A stretch of DNA of 64,000 nt. Source: Alphaproteobacteria bacterium. GTDB lineage: Bacteria; Pseudomonadota; Alphaproteobacteria; UBA2966. The notes under the pieces are model-generated. The model was not told the DNA's origin and ran no database searches. It saw only the letters and a program-made list of their open reading frames with translations. The stretch is taken from NCBI GenBank assembly GCA_018654745.1, contig JABILA010000071.1, forward strand, positions 121,801-185,800, written 5' to 3'. The position numbers and the translations under genes are program-made. Positions within the stretch are counted from its first letter, which is position 1; each line of letters begins with the position of its first letter. Below are positions 17,093 to 26,159 of this stretch, piece after piece.

Positions 17093-17812
17093 ATGGAAAG
17101 CACGCACCACATTCTGATCGTCGACGATCATCGCGATATCCGCGACAGCCTGAGCAAATACCTGGCGCAACATGACTATCGCACCAGCATCGCGACCGAT
17201 GCCGCCGATGCCCGGAAACAGATAGATCGCGGTGCCTTTGATCTGGTGGTGCTGGATATCATGATGCCTGGCGAAGACGGTCTGTCCCTGTGTCGCCATT
17301 TACGCCAAACCACAGACCTGCCGATCATATTGCTGACAGCGGTTGCCGAGGAAACCGACAGGGTTGTCGGTCTGGAGATGGGCGCGGATGACTATCTGAC
17401 CAAGCCCTTTAGTCCACGGGAATTACTGGCCCGGATCAAGTCGGTCTTGCGACGTACCCACAGCCTGCCGCCACGTACTGCTCCAATTGAAACCGGGAAA
17501 GTACGTTTTGACAGGTGGACGCTGGATAGTGACCAGCGAGAAGCCATCGATGGGGATAATGTCGCGGTTCCCTTGAGTACTGCCGAATTTCACTTGCTGA
17601 GTGCTTTTATTGAACATCCAAAAATGGTTCTGAGCCGGGATCAGTTGCTGGACATCACCAGCGGTCGCAGCGCCAAGGTGTTTGACCGGGCGATTGATAA
17701 TCAGATCAGTCGTCTGCGCAAGAAACTGGAAGTGGACCCGAAGAAGCCCACACTGATCAAGACCGTGTGGGGTGGCGGGTACATGCTGACTTGCGATGTT
17801 GAACAAACATGA
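17093..17812 (+). CDS. OmpR-family response regulator
   Basis: 239 residues. The receiver begins HILIVDDHRDIRDS, with phospho-acceptor Asp55 in LVVLDIMMPGEDG and the conserved Lys in DDYLTKPFSPREL. The winged-helix DNA-binding domain ends RLRKKLEVDPKKPTLIKTVW then GGGYML. It overlaps the kinase gene by ATGA, so the pair is translationally coupled. The tandem repeats just upstream are its likely site. Confidence 0.95.
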   Translation: MESTHHILIVDDHRDIRDSLSKYLAQHDYRTSIATDAADARKQIDRGAFDLVVLDIMMPGEDGLSLCRHLRQTTDLPIILLTAVAEETDRVVGLEMGADDYLTKPFSPRELLARIKSVLRRTHSLPPRTAPIETGKVRFDRWTLDSDQREAIDGDNVAVPLSTAEFHLLSAFIEHPKMVLSRDQLLDITSGRSAKVFDRAIDNQISRLRKKLEVDPKKPTLIKTVWGGGYMLTCDVEQT

Positions 17813-19356
17813 AAAAATATCTGCCAAAAAGCCTGGCCGGGCAAATGATCGCGCTTTTGCTGCTGGCCCTGGTTGTGGCCCAGGTCACAAGTCTGCTCAT
17901 ATTGCGGGACGACAGGCGGTTGGCCTTTAGGTTCTCGTCCCAACAGGATGTTCTGTCGCGCACTGCATCTGTCGTTCGCTTATTAAGCAAATCCGAACCA
18001 GAACTGTATGAAACCATCGTCAATGCGGCCTCAAGCCCGCGCCTGAAATTTGTGCTTGAGCGCAAGAGTGCCATTGACGGCGACGACAGTGCCGAAGGTG
18101 TGGGCAGGTTTCTTCGGGCCAGCCTTGCCAGGGAACTTGATGGCGAGATCAAGTCAGTGCGCGTTGCTGTACTCAAACGGAATACCGAAGAAGAAGACGA
18201 CGACGATGATGATGATGATCGTGATCGTGATCGGGATAAAGATGATGATGACGACGATGATGATGATGATGATAAGAAAAAGGTGCGACCTGGCGCGGAT
18301 TTGAAGCCATTTGAGCGCACCTGGTTCCGGTCATGGCGGGAAGGTCGCCATCAACGCGCTCATTTCAGCCGCCGTCGTCGTGGCTCAATCCTCAGCATGA
18401 CAATCTCCGTTGAAACCCTGCCAGAAACAAATGAACCCTGGCTGAATGTTTATAACAGGGTCCCCCCCACGGGCCCCTCTTTTGCTATTCCTTCCCTGGT
18501 GACCATCGCGATCATGGCTGTGCTGTTGGTCGTTGTCGTGATCTTTATGGTCCGTCGCGTTACCCGACCACTTGCCAGCCTGGCGGATAATGCCGAACGA
18601 TTTGGCCGGGGCGAGGATGTACACGATTTACCTGAGCGAGGCCCCGAAGATATCCGTAAAGCGTCCCGAGCCTTTAATCAGATGCAGGATCGCCTGACGC
18701 GGTTTGTTCGTGACCGGACCTTGATGCTGGCAGCGATCACGCATGATTTGCGCACCCCGATCACCTCTCTGCGCATTCGGGCCGAGATGATAGAGGACGG
18801 TGAAAACAAGGATCGTATCCTGGAGACCCTGGCTGAAATGCAGGCCCTGACCGAGGCGACACTTGAGTTCGTCCGCCAGGATGCCCGGCAGGAAGAAACC
18901 CGGATCGTTGATCTTGTCGCCCTTGTGGACAGCGTCTGCGCTGACCTTGCGGATATGGGACAGGATGTCAGGTTCGACGGCGATCAAAGCGGTCGCCTGC
19001 CCAGAGCTTGTCATCCCATTGCCCTGAAACGGGCGGTTCGAAATCTTGTTGAAAATGCTGTGCGCTATGGTGATCAGGCCCGGGTGGAGATCACTGCCAG
19101 CAATACCGATGTCGCAATATCCGTCGAAGACAATGGCCCCGGCATTTCACCACAGGACCGGGAGCGTATTTTTGAGCCCTTTGTCCGCCTTGAAGAATCC
19201 CGTAACCGGGAGACCGGCGGCATCGGTCTTGGTCTCGCCATTGCCAGAACCATTATTCGTGCCAATGGCGGTGACATTGTCGTTTCTGAAGGTTCAACCG
19301 GCGGGGCAAAATTCACCATTCAGTTGCCCTTGCCCGATCAGGAAAACAAGGCCTGA
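17809..19356 (+). CDS. Membrane histidine kinase with Asp-rich periplasmic loop
   Basis: 515 residues. TM1 ~12-33, a periplasmic sensor ~34-226, TM2 ~228-248, and HAMP from VRRVTRPLASLADNAERF. The H-box is LAAITHDLRTPITSL (His312), the N-box LKRAVRNLVENAVRYG, and the ATP lid VEDNGPGISPQDRERIFEPF with GGIGLGLAIA. Residues 127-155 are nearly all Asp/Glu with interspersed Arg/Lys. An acidic tract facing the periplasm could bind Ca2+ or other cations, as acidic patches do in PhoQ; that is inference. The partner regulator is immediately upstream. Confidence 0.93.
   Translation: MKKYLPKSLAGQMIALLLLALVVAQVTSLLILRDDRRLAFRFSSQQDVLSRTASVVRLLSKSEPELYETIVNAASSPRLKFVLERKSAIDGDDSAEGVGRFLRASLARELDGEIKSVRVAVLKRNTEEEDDDDDDDDRDRDRDKDDDDDDDDDDDKKKVRPGADLKPFERTWFRSWREGRHQRAHFSRRRRGSILSMTISVETLPETNEPWLNVYNRVPPTGPSFAIPSLVTIAIMAVLLVVVVIFMVRRVTRPLASLADNAERFGRGEDVHDLPERGPEDIRKASRAFNQMQDRLTRFVRDRTLMLAAITHDLRTPITSLRIRAEMIEDGENKDRILETLAEMQALTEATLEFVRQDARQEETRIVDLVALVDSVCADLADMGQDVRFDGDQSGRLPRACHPIALKRAVRNLVENAVRYGDQARVEITASNTDVAISVEDNGPGISPQDRERIFEPFVRLEESRNRETGGIGLGLAIARTIIRANGGDIVVSEGSTGGAKFTIQLPLPDQENKA
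18187..18282 (+). repeat. GAY trinucleotide microsatellite encoding the kinase's acidic loop
   Basis: About 96 bp dominated by GAT/GAC codons, interrupted by CGT and AAA codons. Slippage would change the loop length in steps of whole residues without breaking the frame, so tract length may vary between strains. Confidence 0.75.
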
Positions 19357-19376
19357 CCGGTATCGTTTGGCAGATA

Positions 19377-19877
19377 TCAGAACCAGCGCCGAACCTTGCC
19401 TTTGTAGGCAACGTATTCCTCACCAAATTTGCGCTCAAGGTATATTTCTTCGCGACCAATGACGTAAAATCGAATGATCAACAGGCAGGGGACCAGGTAT
19501 ACCAACGCGGCCAGACTGCCCGCTGCAATCGAAATGCCGATGTAAAGCAAGGCCATCGCCACATAAATCGGATTTCTTGAGCGACCATAAACGCCATCCG
19601 AGATAATCTTGGTGGTCGGTTTCCAGGGCTCGACGTTCGAGCCTTCCTTGCGATGTCGCGGGACCGATTTCAGGGCGAGCATACCCGCTATGACCAGAAC
19701 CGCAGCCCCCATCAACATGGCTGGCATCGTCGCAAGTTGGCCATCAATCCACGGAGAGTCCGACAGAATACCAGCGACCAGAAAGGATATATAGATGAAG
19801 GGCGGTGGAAACCGCACGTCAGCGTGGTCATCATCTGGTTGCTGATGATCCTGATTTTGATCCTGAGTATCTGGCAT
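19377..19877 (-). CDS. Isoprenylcysteine methyltransferase-like membrane protein
   Basis: 166 residues from the ATG at 19877, which has AGGGG upstream. A hydrophilic Gln/Asp-rich N-terminus precedes about four membrane segments. The C-terminus has GVYGRSRNPIYVAMALLYIG and EEIYLERKFGEEYVAYKGKV, the ICMT/PEMT-type SAM-binding signature. Bacterial members methylate small or lipid substrates; the target here is unknown. It converges with the kinase gene across 20 bp. Confidence 0.82.
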   Translation of the reverse strand: MPDTQDQNQDHQQPDDDHADVRFPPPFIYISFLVAGILSDSPWIDGQLATMPAMLMGAAVLVIAGMLALKSVPRHRKEGSNVEPWKPTTKIISDGVYGRSRNPIYVAMALLYIGISIAAGSLAALVYLVPCLLIIRFYVIGREEIYLERKFGEEYVAYKGKVRRWF

Positions 19878-19953
19878 CGTTGCCCCTTCACCTGATCGAC
19901 TGTCAATTCTATATGGACAGTCGATCAACCTCAGGCAAGGAAAATCACACGAG

Positions 19954-20337
19954 TCAGGTTTTTATCACTTTCTGAATCAGCGCAATAATCTCATCCAGCG
20001 AGCTTTGTTTGGTTAGAAAATAATCGTTGGGGTTCCTGGATATCGCCGAAAATTCTGTATCGGTGGATTTTCCGGACAGCATGATAAAGGGGCTTCTGAC
20101 ATTATCTTGCCTGAAAAAAGACAGGAACCCTGGTCCATCCAGACCCGGCATCACCCAGTCGCAAATGACAACACTAAATGGTCTATCCGCCGCCTCGACC
20201 AATCTTTTGGCTTCGAGGCCGTCAGCAGCCAGGCTGACGTCCTTGATACCGGCAGAATTCAGTGCCAGTTTTGCGACACCGATCAGGTCCGGATCGTCAT
20301 CGACGACCAACGCCGTCATATTCTCATTTACCATCAT
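19954..20337 (-). CDS. Single-domain response regulator (CheY-like receiver)
   Basis: 127 residues from ATG 20337 (GGGAG upstream; the next ATG at 20334 is equally possible). TALVVDDDPDLIGVAK forms the acidic pocket, VVICDWVMPGLDGP contains the phospho-acceptor (about Asp60), then IMLSGKS and the conserved Lys in YFLTKQSSLDE. No output domain exists, so it probably acts by protein contact, with an orphan kinase elsewhere. It lies 40 bp downstream of the CoA transferase gene on the same strand. Confidence 0.9.
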   Translation of the reverse strand: MMVNENMTALVVDDDPDLIGVAKLALNSAGIKDVSLAADGLEAKRLVEAADRPFSVVICDWVMPGLDGPGFLSFFRQDNVRSPFIMLSGKSTDTEFSAISRNPNDYFLTKQSSLDEIIALIQKVIKT

Positions 20338-20377
20338 ACTACTCCCGTGTTGACCTGATACGCAGGTCAAATGCAGA

Positions 20378-21466
20378 TCAGACTATACCCCAGTCTTTCA
20401 AAATATCATCACTATGTTCGCCTGGTTGCGGAGGCGGCAGGTCCAGTTCCGGACTGGTTCGACTGAAACGCGGTGCCGGCCCTGGTTGGGTGACGCCATC
20501 CTTATTAATGAATGTTCCCCGGGCCTTGTTGTGTGCATGTTCCGGTGCTTCCGCGAGATCCAGCACCGGCGCAAAACAAACATCACTGCCCTCCATGATC
20601 TCGCACCATTCGTCGCGACTTTTTTGGTGGAAGATATCCACCAGTTTTTCCTTCATCACAGGCCAGTTTTGCTGGTCGTGCTGGTTATCGAACATGGCAT
20701 CGGTTATGTCTGCCTTTTCGCGCAACAAGGCATAGAATTGTGGTTCGATGGAGCCGATTGAAATCCATTTATCATCGGAACACTGGAAGCAACCATAGAA
20801 AGGTGCACCACCATCCAGCAAGTTGCTGCCGCGCTCATTGGTCCAGCGACCCTGCTCAAATAAACTGAACATCATACTCATGAGGTGCGAGGCGCCGTCG
20901 GTCATGGCTGCATCGACGACCTGACCCTTGCCGGACGATTTCGCTTCCAGCATGCCACTGACAAGTCCGAATGCGAGATAGAGCGCACCGCCACCAAAAT
21001 CACCAACCATATTCAAAGGTGGCACAGGCTGATCGGGTGTACCAATGGCATGCAGCGCACCAGTCAGGGCAATGTAATTTATGTCGTGGCCAGCCGCCTG
21101 AGACATGGGACCATCCTGACCCCAGCCTGTCATGCGCCCATAAACAAGTCTTTCATTGCGCGCGCTGCAAACATCCGGGCCAAGGCCGAGACGTTCCATG
21201 ACGCCGGGGCGAAAGCCCTCCAACAAGGCGTCAGCTTTTTCCACCAGTTTCAGAACAGTTTCGACATCATCAGGATTTTTTAGATCCAGGGCGATGGAAC
21301 GTCGTCCGCGGTTCAACACTTCATAACTCAGGCCCAGAATATTGCTGCCGCCAGGCCGGTCTATGCGGATCACGTCCGCACCCATGTCAGCCAGCAACAT
21401 GGCACAAAACGGCCCCGGACCGATCCCGGCCATCTCAATGATCTTCAATCCTTTTAGCGGTCCCAT
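20378..21466 (-). CDS. CaiB/BaiF family CoA transferase (second alpha-methylacyl-CoA racemase-like copy)
   Basis: 362 residues, closely resembling the protein at 3175-4320 in order and motifs: GIGPGPFCAMLLADMGADVI, NRGRRSIALDLK, EGFRPGVMERLGLGP, GHDINYIALTGAL and GDFGGGALYLA. The His and Asp of AMACR are kept. It stands outside the CoA-ester island, so it is either a paralogue for another substrate or a duplicated copy. Confidence 0.85.
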   Translation of the reverse strand: MGPLKGLKIIEMAGIGPGPFCAMLLADMGADVIRIDRPGGSNILGLSYEVLNRGRRSIALDLKNPDDVETVLKLVEKADALLEGFRPGVMERLGLGPDVCSARNERLVYGRMTGWGQDGPMSQAAGHDINYIALTGALHAIGTPDQPVPPLNMVGDFGGGALYLAFGLVSGMLEAKSSGKGQVVDAAMTDGASHLMSMMFSLFEQGRWTNERGSNLLDGGAPFYGCFQCSDDKWISIGSIEPQFYALLREKADITDAMFDNQHDQQNWPVMKEKLVDIFHQKSRDEWCEIMEGSDVCFAPVLDLAEAPEHAHNKARGTFINKDGVTQPGPAPRFSRTSPELDLPPPQPGEHSDDILKDWGIV

Positions 21467-21633
21467 ATCGTACTCCTGGTCTATGATTTCTGGATTTTAG
21501 GGCAGCAGCTTGGGGTAGCAACCCCGAAGACGTAATTCGCCCGAAAAACTGGTATCAATTTGTTAACCATGTAGGTTCAAGTTTTCTGAAAGCGTTATTT
21601 GTAAATCCGCGATTTGATGCATGAGAGGTCATC

Positions 21634-21807
21634 ATGGAAACGACAGATCATCTGAACACTTACATCGTCCGTAAAGACGACAGCCGCTTTTGCGTCGTCG
21701 AGATACAATCGGACAAGGTTGAGACCTATTTGCATGATCTGAAAAAGACCATGCCGCAATCAACCTGGCGTATCGAGCCCCGCTTTCCAGTATGCGGCGC
21801 TGACTAG
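21634..21807 (+). CDS. Small hypothetical protein, 57 residues
   Basis: ATG at 21634 with AGAGG upstream, ending TAG at 21805-21807. The product is hydrophilic: it starts METTDHLNTYIVRKDDSR, continues FCVVEIQSDKVETYLHDLKK and ends RIEPRFPVCGAD. No signal peptide or membrane segment. It is flanked by independent genes (minus-strand CoA transferase start and MFS end). Alternating hydrophobic/hydrophilic residues suggest a small alpha/beta fold. Function unknown. Confidence 0.6.
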   Translation: METTDHLNTYIVRKDDSRFCVVEIQSDKVETYLHDLKKTMPQSTWRIEPRFPVCGAD

Positions 21808-21818
21808 AGCGTTCCCGG

Positions 21819-23084
21819 TTATTCCGGTTCGTCGGAGTCCTGTTGGCGATTTTTCAGAATATGGCCAAGAGTAGCAGCGTAGAATTGTTTACTGGATAGC
21901 CCCCACGACCCCAGTGGCAGATAAGTCGCTTTTCTTTTGCTGCCGCGGATGCGCCGGAACATGCGCCATGCCGTAAACAATGCCAGCCCGGCGGTAATCG
22001 ATGCCGTCATCAGGAACAGGGCGTTGGGGCCATAGGCACCCATCAATTGACCGGCAATGATCGGTCCCATAATCGCGCCGAGGCCATAGGCGATAAGCAA
22101 TCCGGCAGATACCTGAACCAGACGGTCCTGGTCAGCCAGGTCGTTCACCTGGGCGGCGGCGAGGGGATAAATCGTGTAACAAAAACTGCCATAGACACCC
22201 CCGGCAATGAATAACCAGTAGACCGGCATCGATGTCGCCATGACGATCCCGAGACAAGCCAGAGATGCCGCAAGTGTTGTGATCAGCAAGATTGAGCGAC
22301 GGTCGAGGCGATCAGACAAACGCCCCACGGGATACTGCAAGACCATGCCGCCCAACAACACAGAAGCCATGAAGGCTGATATCTCGGCAATTGAAAGGCC
22401 CGAATCCCGGGCAAATACAGGGCCCAGACTGTTCATCGAGGAATTTGCGAGGCCGGAACAAACTGTCGCCACGACCCCCAACGGAGATATGGCAAAAAGT
22501 GCGCGAAACTTCATACGCTCCGGCACTGCAGGTTTGGGGGCGCTGGACCGGGTCATCAGTACGGGCACAAGAGCAATGGAAAAAATGATCGAGGCGATGA
22601 CAAACAGCTCAAACTCTGCCGGATCACCGAAGGTCAGCGCAAACTGACCTATGGCCGATCCCATATAGTTGACCATCATATACAGGGAGAATATTTGTCC
22701 GCGGGTGGTTTTGGTGGCCCGTTCGTTGAGCCAGCTTTCAACGACCATGACCATGCCGGCCATACAAAACCCGGCAATCAATCGCAGAAAAAACCATGAA
22801 ACGGGATCGACCCGCAGCAGATGCGAGAGCACTGCAACGGACATGATCGAAGCAAAAGCAGCAAAGGCCCGGATATGCCCGACGGCCCCTACGGCACGCA
22901 CCGCATAAACCGCCCCCAGCAACATTCCGACAAAATATCCGGCCATGATAAAGCCGACTGTCTCGGTGGAAAAACCTTCAAGCTTGCTGCGTAGTCCCAG
23001 CAACGTCCCGAACATCGCGTTGGCCATCAACAACAGCCCGAAACTGAGCATGAGCGAGGCAACGGATTGCAGGGACTTCCACAT
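21819..23084 (-). CDS. MFS transporter (YcaD-like)
   Basis: 421 residues with about twelve predicted membrane helices. GYFVGMLLGAVYAVRAVGAV matches the first cytoplasmic loop region, and YPVGRLSDRLDRRSILL is the loop 8-9 MFS motif. ESWLNERATKTTRGQIFSLY is typical of YcaD-type members. The substrate is unknown. It lies downstream of the N-heterocycle cluster on the same strand, after a 91-bp gap with a possible terminator, so a link to that cluster is uncertain. Confidence 0.88.
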   Translation of the reverse strand: MWKSLQSVASLMLSFGLLLMANAMFGTLLGLRSKLEGFSTETVGFIMAGYFVGMLLGAVYAVRAVGAVGHIRAFAAFASIMSVAVLSHLLRVDPVSWFFLRLIAGFCMAGMVMVVESWLNERATKTTRGQIFSLYMMVNYMGSAIGQFALTFGDPAEFELFVIASIIFSIALVPVLMTRSSAPKPAVPERMKFRALFAISPLGVVATVCSGLANSSMNSLGPVFARDSGLSIAEISAFMASVLLGGMVLQYPVGRLSDRLDRRSILLITTLAASLACLGIVMATSMPVYWLFIAGGVYGSFCYTIYPLAAAQVNDLADQDRLVQVSAGLLIAYGLGAIMGPIIAGQLMGAYGPNALFLMTASITAGLALFTAWRMFRRIRGSKRKATYLPLGSWGLSSKQFYAATLGHILKNRQQDSDEPE

Positions 23085-23125
23085 GGCTAATGATACAAAA
23101 GTTTAAATGAACAAAACGGCCCAGG

Positions 23126-23150
23126 GCGATTCAGGTTTAAACGGAATCGC
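23126..23150 (-). terminator. Possible hairpin at the end of the N-heterocycle cluster
   Basis: GCGATTC at 23126-23132 and GAATCGC at 23144-23150 can pair around an 11-nt loop, downstream of the AOR-family stop codon. Only a weak T-rich stretch follows in the minus-strand direction, so terminator function is uncertain. Confidence 0.35.
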
Positions 23151-23175
23151 TGTTGCTTCGATTGTTGGCGTAAAA

Positions 23176-24885
23176 CTATCCCCACCAGCTCTCGCGGATG
23201 GCGTGCAGCTCTGCGACCTGGTGGCGGTTGGTCTTGTTTGTGGGTGCCAGCGGTTCGGTGTTGAAGAAATCAGGCAGTTCGTCATCTGCGGCGGTAAAGC
23301 CTGCATCGCGGTTGAACTGATCTTCCATCTTCAGGGCTTCGATACCCAGTTCAGCGACAAAATCGGGCACCAGGCTGGTGCCAAGGGCCGCGTTCAGGGC
23401 ATCGACAATGAGCTGTGAATTTGTTTCCGTGACTGAACGGCCAAAAATACATAGCCCCAGAGAATCGGCGGCAGCACAGTTCATCTGACTGTCCATGCTG
23501 ACGATGGCCAGATCTTCAGTTGTCTTGTCCTTGCAGGGAAAACCGGGCTGATTGCCAGCTGTATGATCCGCACCCTGGGCCGTCAGCATCATGGAGATGC
23601 CGGTGACTTCGATGACGCGTGGGTCATAGGCGCTGACCCCCTGTTTCTTGATGGTCGGAATACGGGCCACTTTGAAATGTTCGCCGACACGCTGGGTGCC
23701 CTGGGCATAAAGACGGCCTTTTTCGTTACCGGCACGCATATCTTCCAGAACCTGGACCATGAAGGCTTCATCGCCAAATTCACCTTCTCCGGCTTCCATC
23801 AGCACGCCGATGGTGCAACCGGCTTCGATGGTATCGATACCAAGATCATTGGCGATCTGATTGACGCGCGCCACCTGGTCGGGATGGGTCAGGCCACAGT
23901 TGGTGCCCATCAAACCAATGGTTTCATATTCCAGAGGTGCCGTAATGGATTCGCCATCTTCACCATGGAAATTGTTGCTGCACCGGATCAAACAGCCCGG
24001 CATGCAGGCATGAGTGGTTTCGCCGCCGCGTGACTTGTTCAGATCATGAATAAAGGTGCCGCCCATTTCAAAGGTCTGTTCCTTGGAATTGACCTGCTGG
24101 CCCATACTGAAGTTGTTTACAGGCAGACCACCGATCTTGTTGGTAAGATCGGCAACAATGGCTGTGCCATAATCAGAAAAGGTTTTGATAGCTGCTTCTT
24201 CGCCCAGCTTGCCACCATATTCCTTGACCGACTTCATGACGCCCTTGCGATCCACAAAAGACGGCATCTTGACGGTATCAATGACGATGGCCTTGATCTT
24301 TTTGGAACCCATGACAGCGCCCACACCACCACGTGCGGCAAAGCGGGTCGGGTCACCTTCCGGGTCAGGGAAAGCAATGGCTGCCATCAATCCGAGATAT
24401 TCGCCAACCGGGCCACACAAGGCATAAGATGTCTTGGCACCATATTTTTCGTTCAACATGCCTGCAGCTTCGAAGTTGCTTTTGCCCATATATGGCGCCG
24501 CATCTTCATAGGTGATGTCGCCTTCTTTGGTCATGCGAATGACCGTCCAGTCATCAAAGGCACCGTTGAACGTGATGGTTGAGATTTCCATCTGACCCAT
24601 GGCAAAGGCAAATGTTCCACCGGAGTTTGCTTCCTTGATGCCACCCGTCAGCGGGCTTTTGCAGCCAACGGACAGACGGTTGGCATTGGAGAAGTTGGTG
24701 CCTGCGAGCGGCCCTGCGGAAAAGATCATGGGTGCTTCGGGGGACAACGGGTCCAGGGTTGCAGCACCGGCATCCAGCAGGTTTTTGGCGATCAGCCAAC
24801 GTCCGGCCCGCGCCAGATCATTGCCTTCAACCGTTTCGCTTGTGGATTGGCGGTTGGTCAGATCGAAGGTCAGGTGTTTGCGCAT
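23176..24885 (-). CDS. Tungsten aldehyde:ferredoxin oxidoreductase-family protein
   Basis: 569 residues, slightly shorter than archaeal AOR. The N-terminal domain has MIFSAGPLAGTNFSNANRLS and CKSPLTGGIKEANSGGTF, the tungstopterin-binding signature. CMPGCLIRC (Cys294, 298, 302) and a distal Cys480 in SLGLCIFG supply the [4Fe-4S] ligands. The family oxidises aldehydes to acids with ferredoxin, or reduces aromatic acyl-CoA (BamB). It is the last gene of the cluster, 110 bp after the enamidase-like gene, so oxidation of a ring-opened aldehyde or electron supply to the ring reductase are possible roles. No tungsten transporter is visible here. Confidence 0.88.
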   Translation of the reverse strand: MRKHLTFDLTNRQSTSETVEGNDLARAGRWLIAKNLLDAGAATLDPLSPEAPMIFSAGPLAGTNFSNANRLSVGCKSPLTGGIKEANSGGTFAFAMGQMEISTITFNGAFDDWTVIRMTKEGDITYEDAAPYMGKSNFEAAGMLNEKYGAKTSYALCGPVGEYLGLMAAIAFPDPEGDPTRFAARGGVGAVMGSKKIKAIVIDTVKMPSFVDRKGVMKSVKEYGGKLGEEAAIKTFSDYGTAIVADLTNKIGGLPVNNFSMGQQVNSKEQTFEMGGTFIHDLNKSRGGETTHACMPGCLIRCSNNFHGEDGESITAPLEYETIGLMGTNCGLTHPDQVARVNQIANDLGIDTIEAGCTIGVLMEAGEGEFGDEAFMVQVLEDMRAGNEKGRLYAQGTQRVGEHFKVARIPTIKKQGVSAYDPRVIEVTGISMMLTAQGADHTAGNQPGFPCKDKTTEDLAIVSMDSQMNCAAADSLGLCIFGRSVTETNSQLIVDALNAALGTSLVPDFVAELGIEALKMEDQFNRDAGFTAADDELPDFFNTEPLAPTNKTNRHQVAELHAIRESWWG

Positions 24886-24995
24886 GACGTGGTCCTGTGA
24901 TTTTGAAGGTCGGTTCCCGAGCGATTCAATCCTGAAAGCAGATCAGGTTCAAGGCTCATTCGGATGTATTTAATAACGTCTTGAATATCAGTTAC

Positions 24996-26156
24996 TTACA
25001 AAACTTCTGGCAGAGTATTTGCCGGTGGCGTGTTGCGACTGCGTTCACTGCGAATGAGACCGTCAATGATCGTCATGCCCACACCGGGCAAATCGCCCAG
25101 TTGAATACTCTCAAGAATGGTTTCTGCCGGTGAATGCTGGGCCCGGTCCATGATGACAAAATCTGCCTCACGTCCGACTTCTATAATGCCGCAATTGAGA
25201 TCCCGCATACGGGCCGTGTTTCCGGTCGCAAAGCACATGGCAATTTCCGCTGGTACATTGCCCAGCGCCGACAGCATCGACACCATGCGCAGAATGCCCA
25301 GGGGCTGGACACCTGATCCGGCGGGGCCATCCGTGCCCAGAATAACGCGTTCCATTTGTTTTAATTCGCGCGCGCAATTCAATGCCAGTAAAGCCGAACG
25401 TTCATTCCCGTTGTGAACAATTTCGATGCCCCGGCCACACGATTCACACAGACAGGTAATCTGGTCATCCGGCAATGCCGTGTGTCCGCCATTGATATGG
25501 CCGATGATATCCGCATCCGCTTCCAGCACGACATCCTTGTCGATCAGGCCGGAACCGGGAATGGAAGGGCCGCCGGTATGGATTGTGCTTTGAATGCCGT
25601 ATTTCCGGGCCCAGGCCACCATCTGTTTGGCCTCGGCGCCCGCCTTGACGCTGCCGAGGCCAATTTCGCCCAACAGCTTCACACCGGCGTCGGCCAAATC
25701 CTTGAAATCAGCCTCGACCATACCCTGTTCAATGACAGGTGCACCGGCGTGAACCTTGACGCCACTGGGGCGTAAATTATCAAAAGCCCGTTGTGCAGTG
25801 ATGGCCAGAGCTTTCAGACCAACGATATCTTTGGCCCGACCCGGATAGTGCACTTCGCCGGCCGAAATCATTGTAGTGACACCACCGTGCAAACTGGAGT
25901 CGATCCAGTTCATCTGACTTTGACGCGGCGTCCAGTCTCCGGCGACGGGGTGAACGTGGCTGTCAATCAAACCAGGTGTCACTGTCGTGCCTTTGGCGTC
26001 AACGACAGTGGCACCTTCCTGATCAAAATCTTTTTCGCGGCCAATGCCCGTGATCTTGCCATCTTCCGTGGCAATGGTGTCCGCATCCAGCACAGGATTA
26101 TCCAAATCCCCACTGAGCACAGTCCCGATATTCTTGATGACAAGTTTACTGGTCAT
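24996..26156 (-). CDS. Enamidase-like amidohydrolase
   Basis: 386 residues of the amidohydrolase superfamily. TPGLIDSHVHPVAGDW gives the HxH metal motif. KLLGEIGLGSVK carries a candidate bridging residue, STIHTGGPSIPGSG and HINGGHTALPD the further His ligands, and LGTDGPAGSG the conserved Asp. The overall pattern resembles the Zn/Fe enamidase of Eubacterium barkeri nicotinate catabolism, which opens 1,4,5,6-tetrahydro-6-oxonicotinate to 2-formylglutarate. A 6-hydroxynicotinate reductase-like gene in the same cluster supports this. The Shine-Dalgarno can be paired by upstream sequence. Other amidohydrolase activities remain possible. Confidence 0.8.
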   Translation of the reverse strand: MTSKLVIKNIGTVLSGDLDNPVLDADTIATEDGKITGIGREKDFDQEGATVVDAKGTTVTPGLIDSHVHPVAGDWTPRQSQMNWIDSSLHGGVTTMISAGEVHYPGRAKDIVGLKALAITAQRAFDNLRPSGVKVHAGAPVIEQGMVEADFKDLADAGVKLLGEIGLGSVKAGAEAKQMVAWARKYGIQSTIHTGGPSIPGSGLIDKDVVLEADADIIGHINGGHTALPDDQITCLCESCGRGIEIVHNGNERSALLALNCARELKQMERVILGTDGPAGSGVQPLGILRMVSMLSALGNVPAEIAMCFATGNTARMRDLNCGIIEVGREADFVIMDRAQHSPAETILESIQLGDLPGVGMTIIDGLIRSERSRNTPPANTLPEVL

Positions 26157-26159
26157 TGT

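Noticed and set aside
17757..18320. Ser-rich minus-strand frame of 187 residues
   Set aside because: The poly-Ser is the antisense reading of the Asp-codon microsatellite in the kinase gene.
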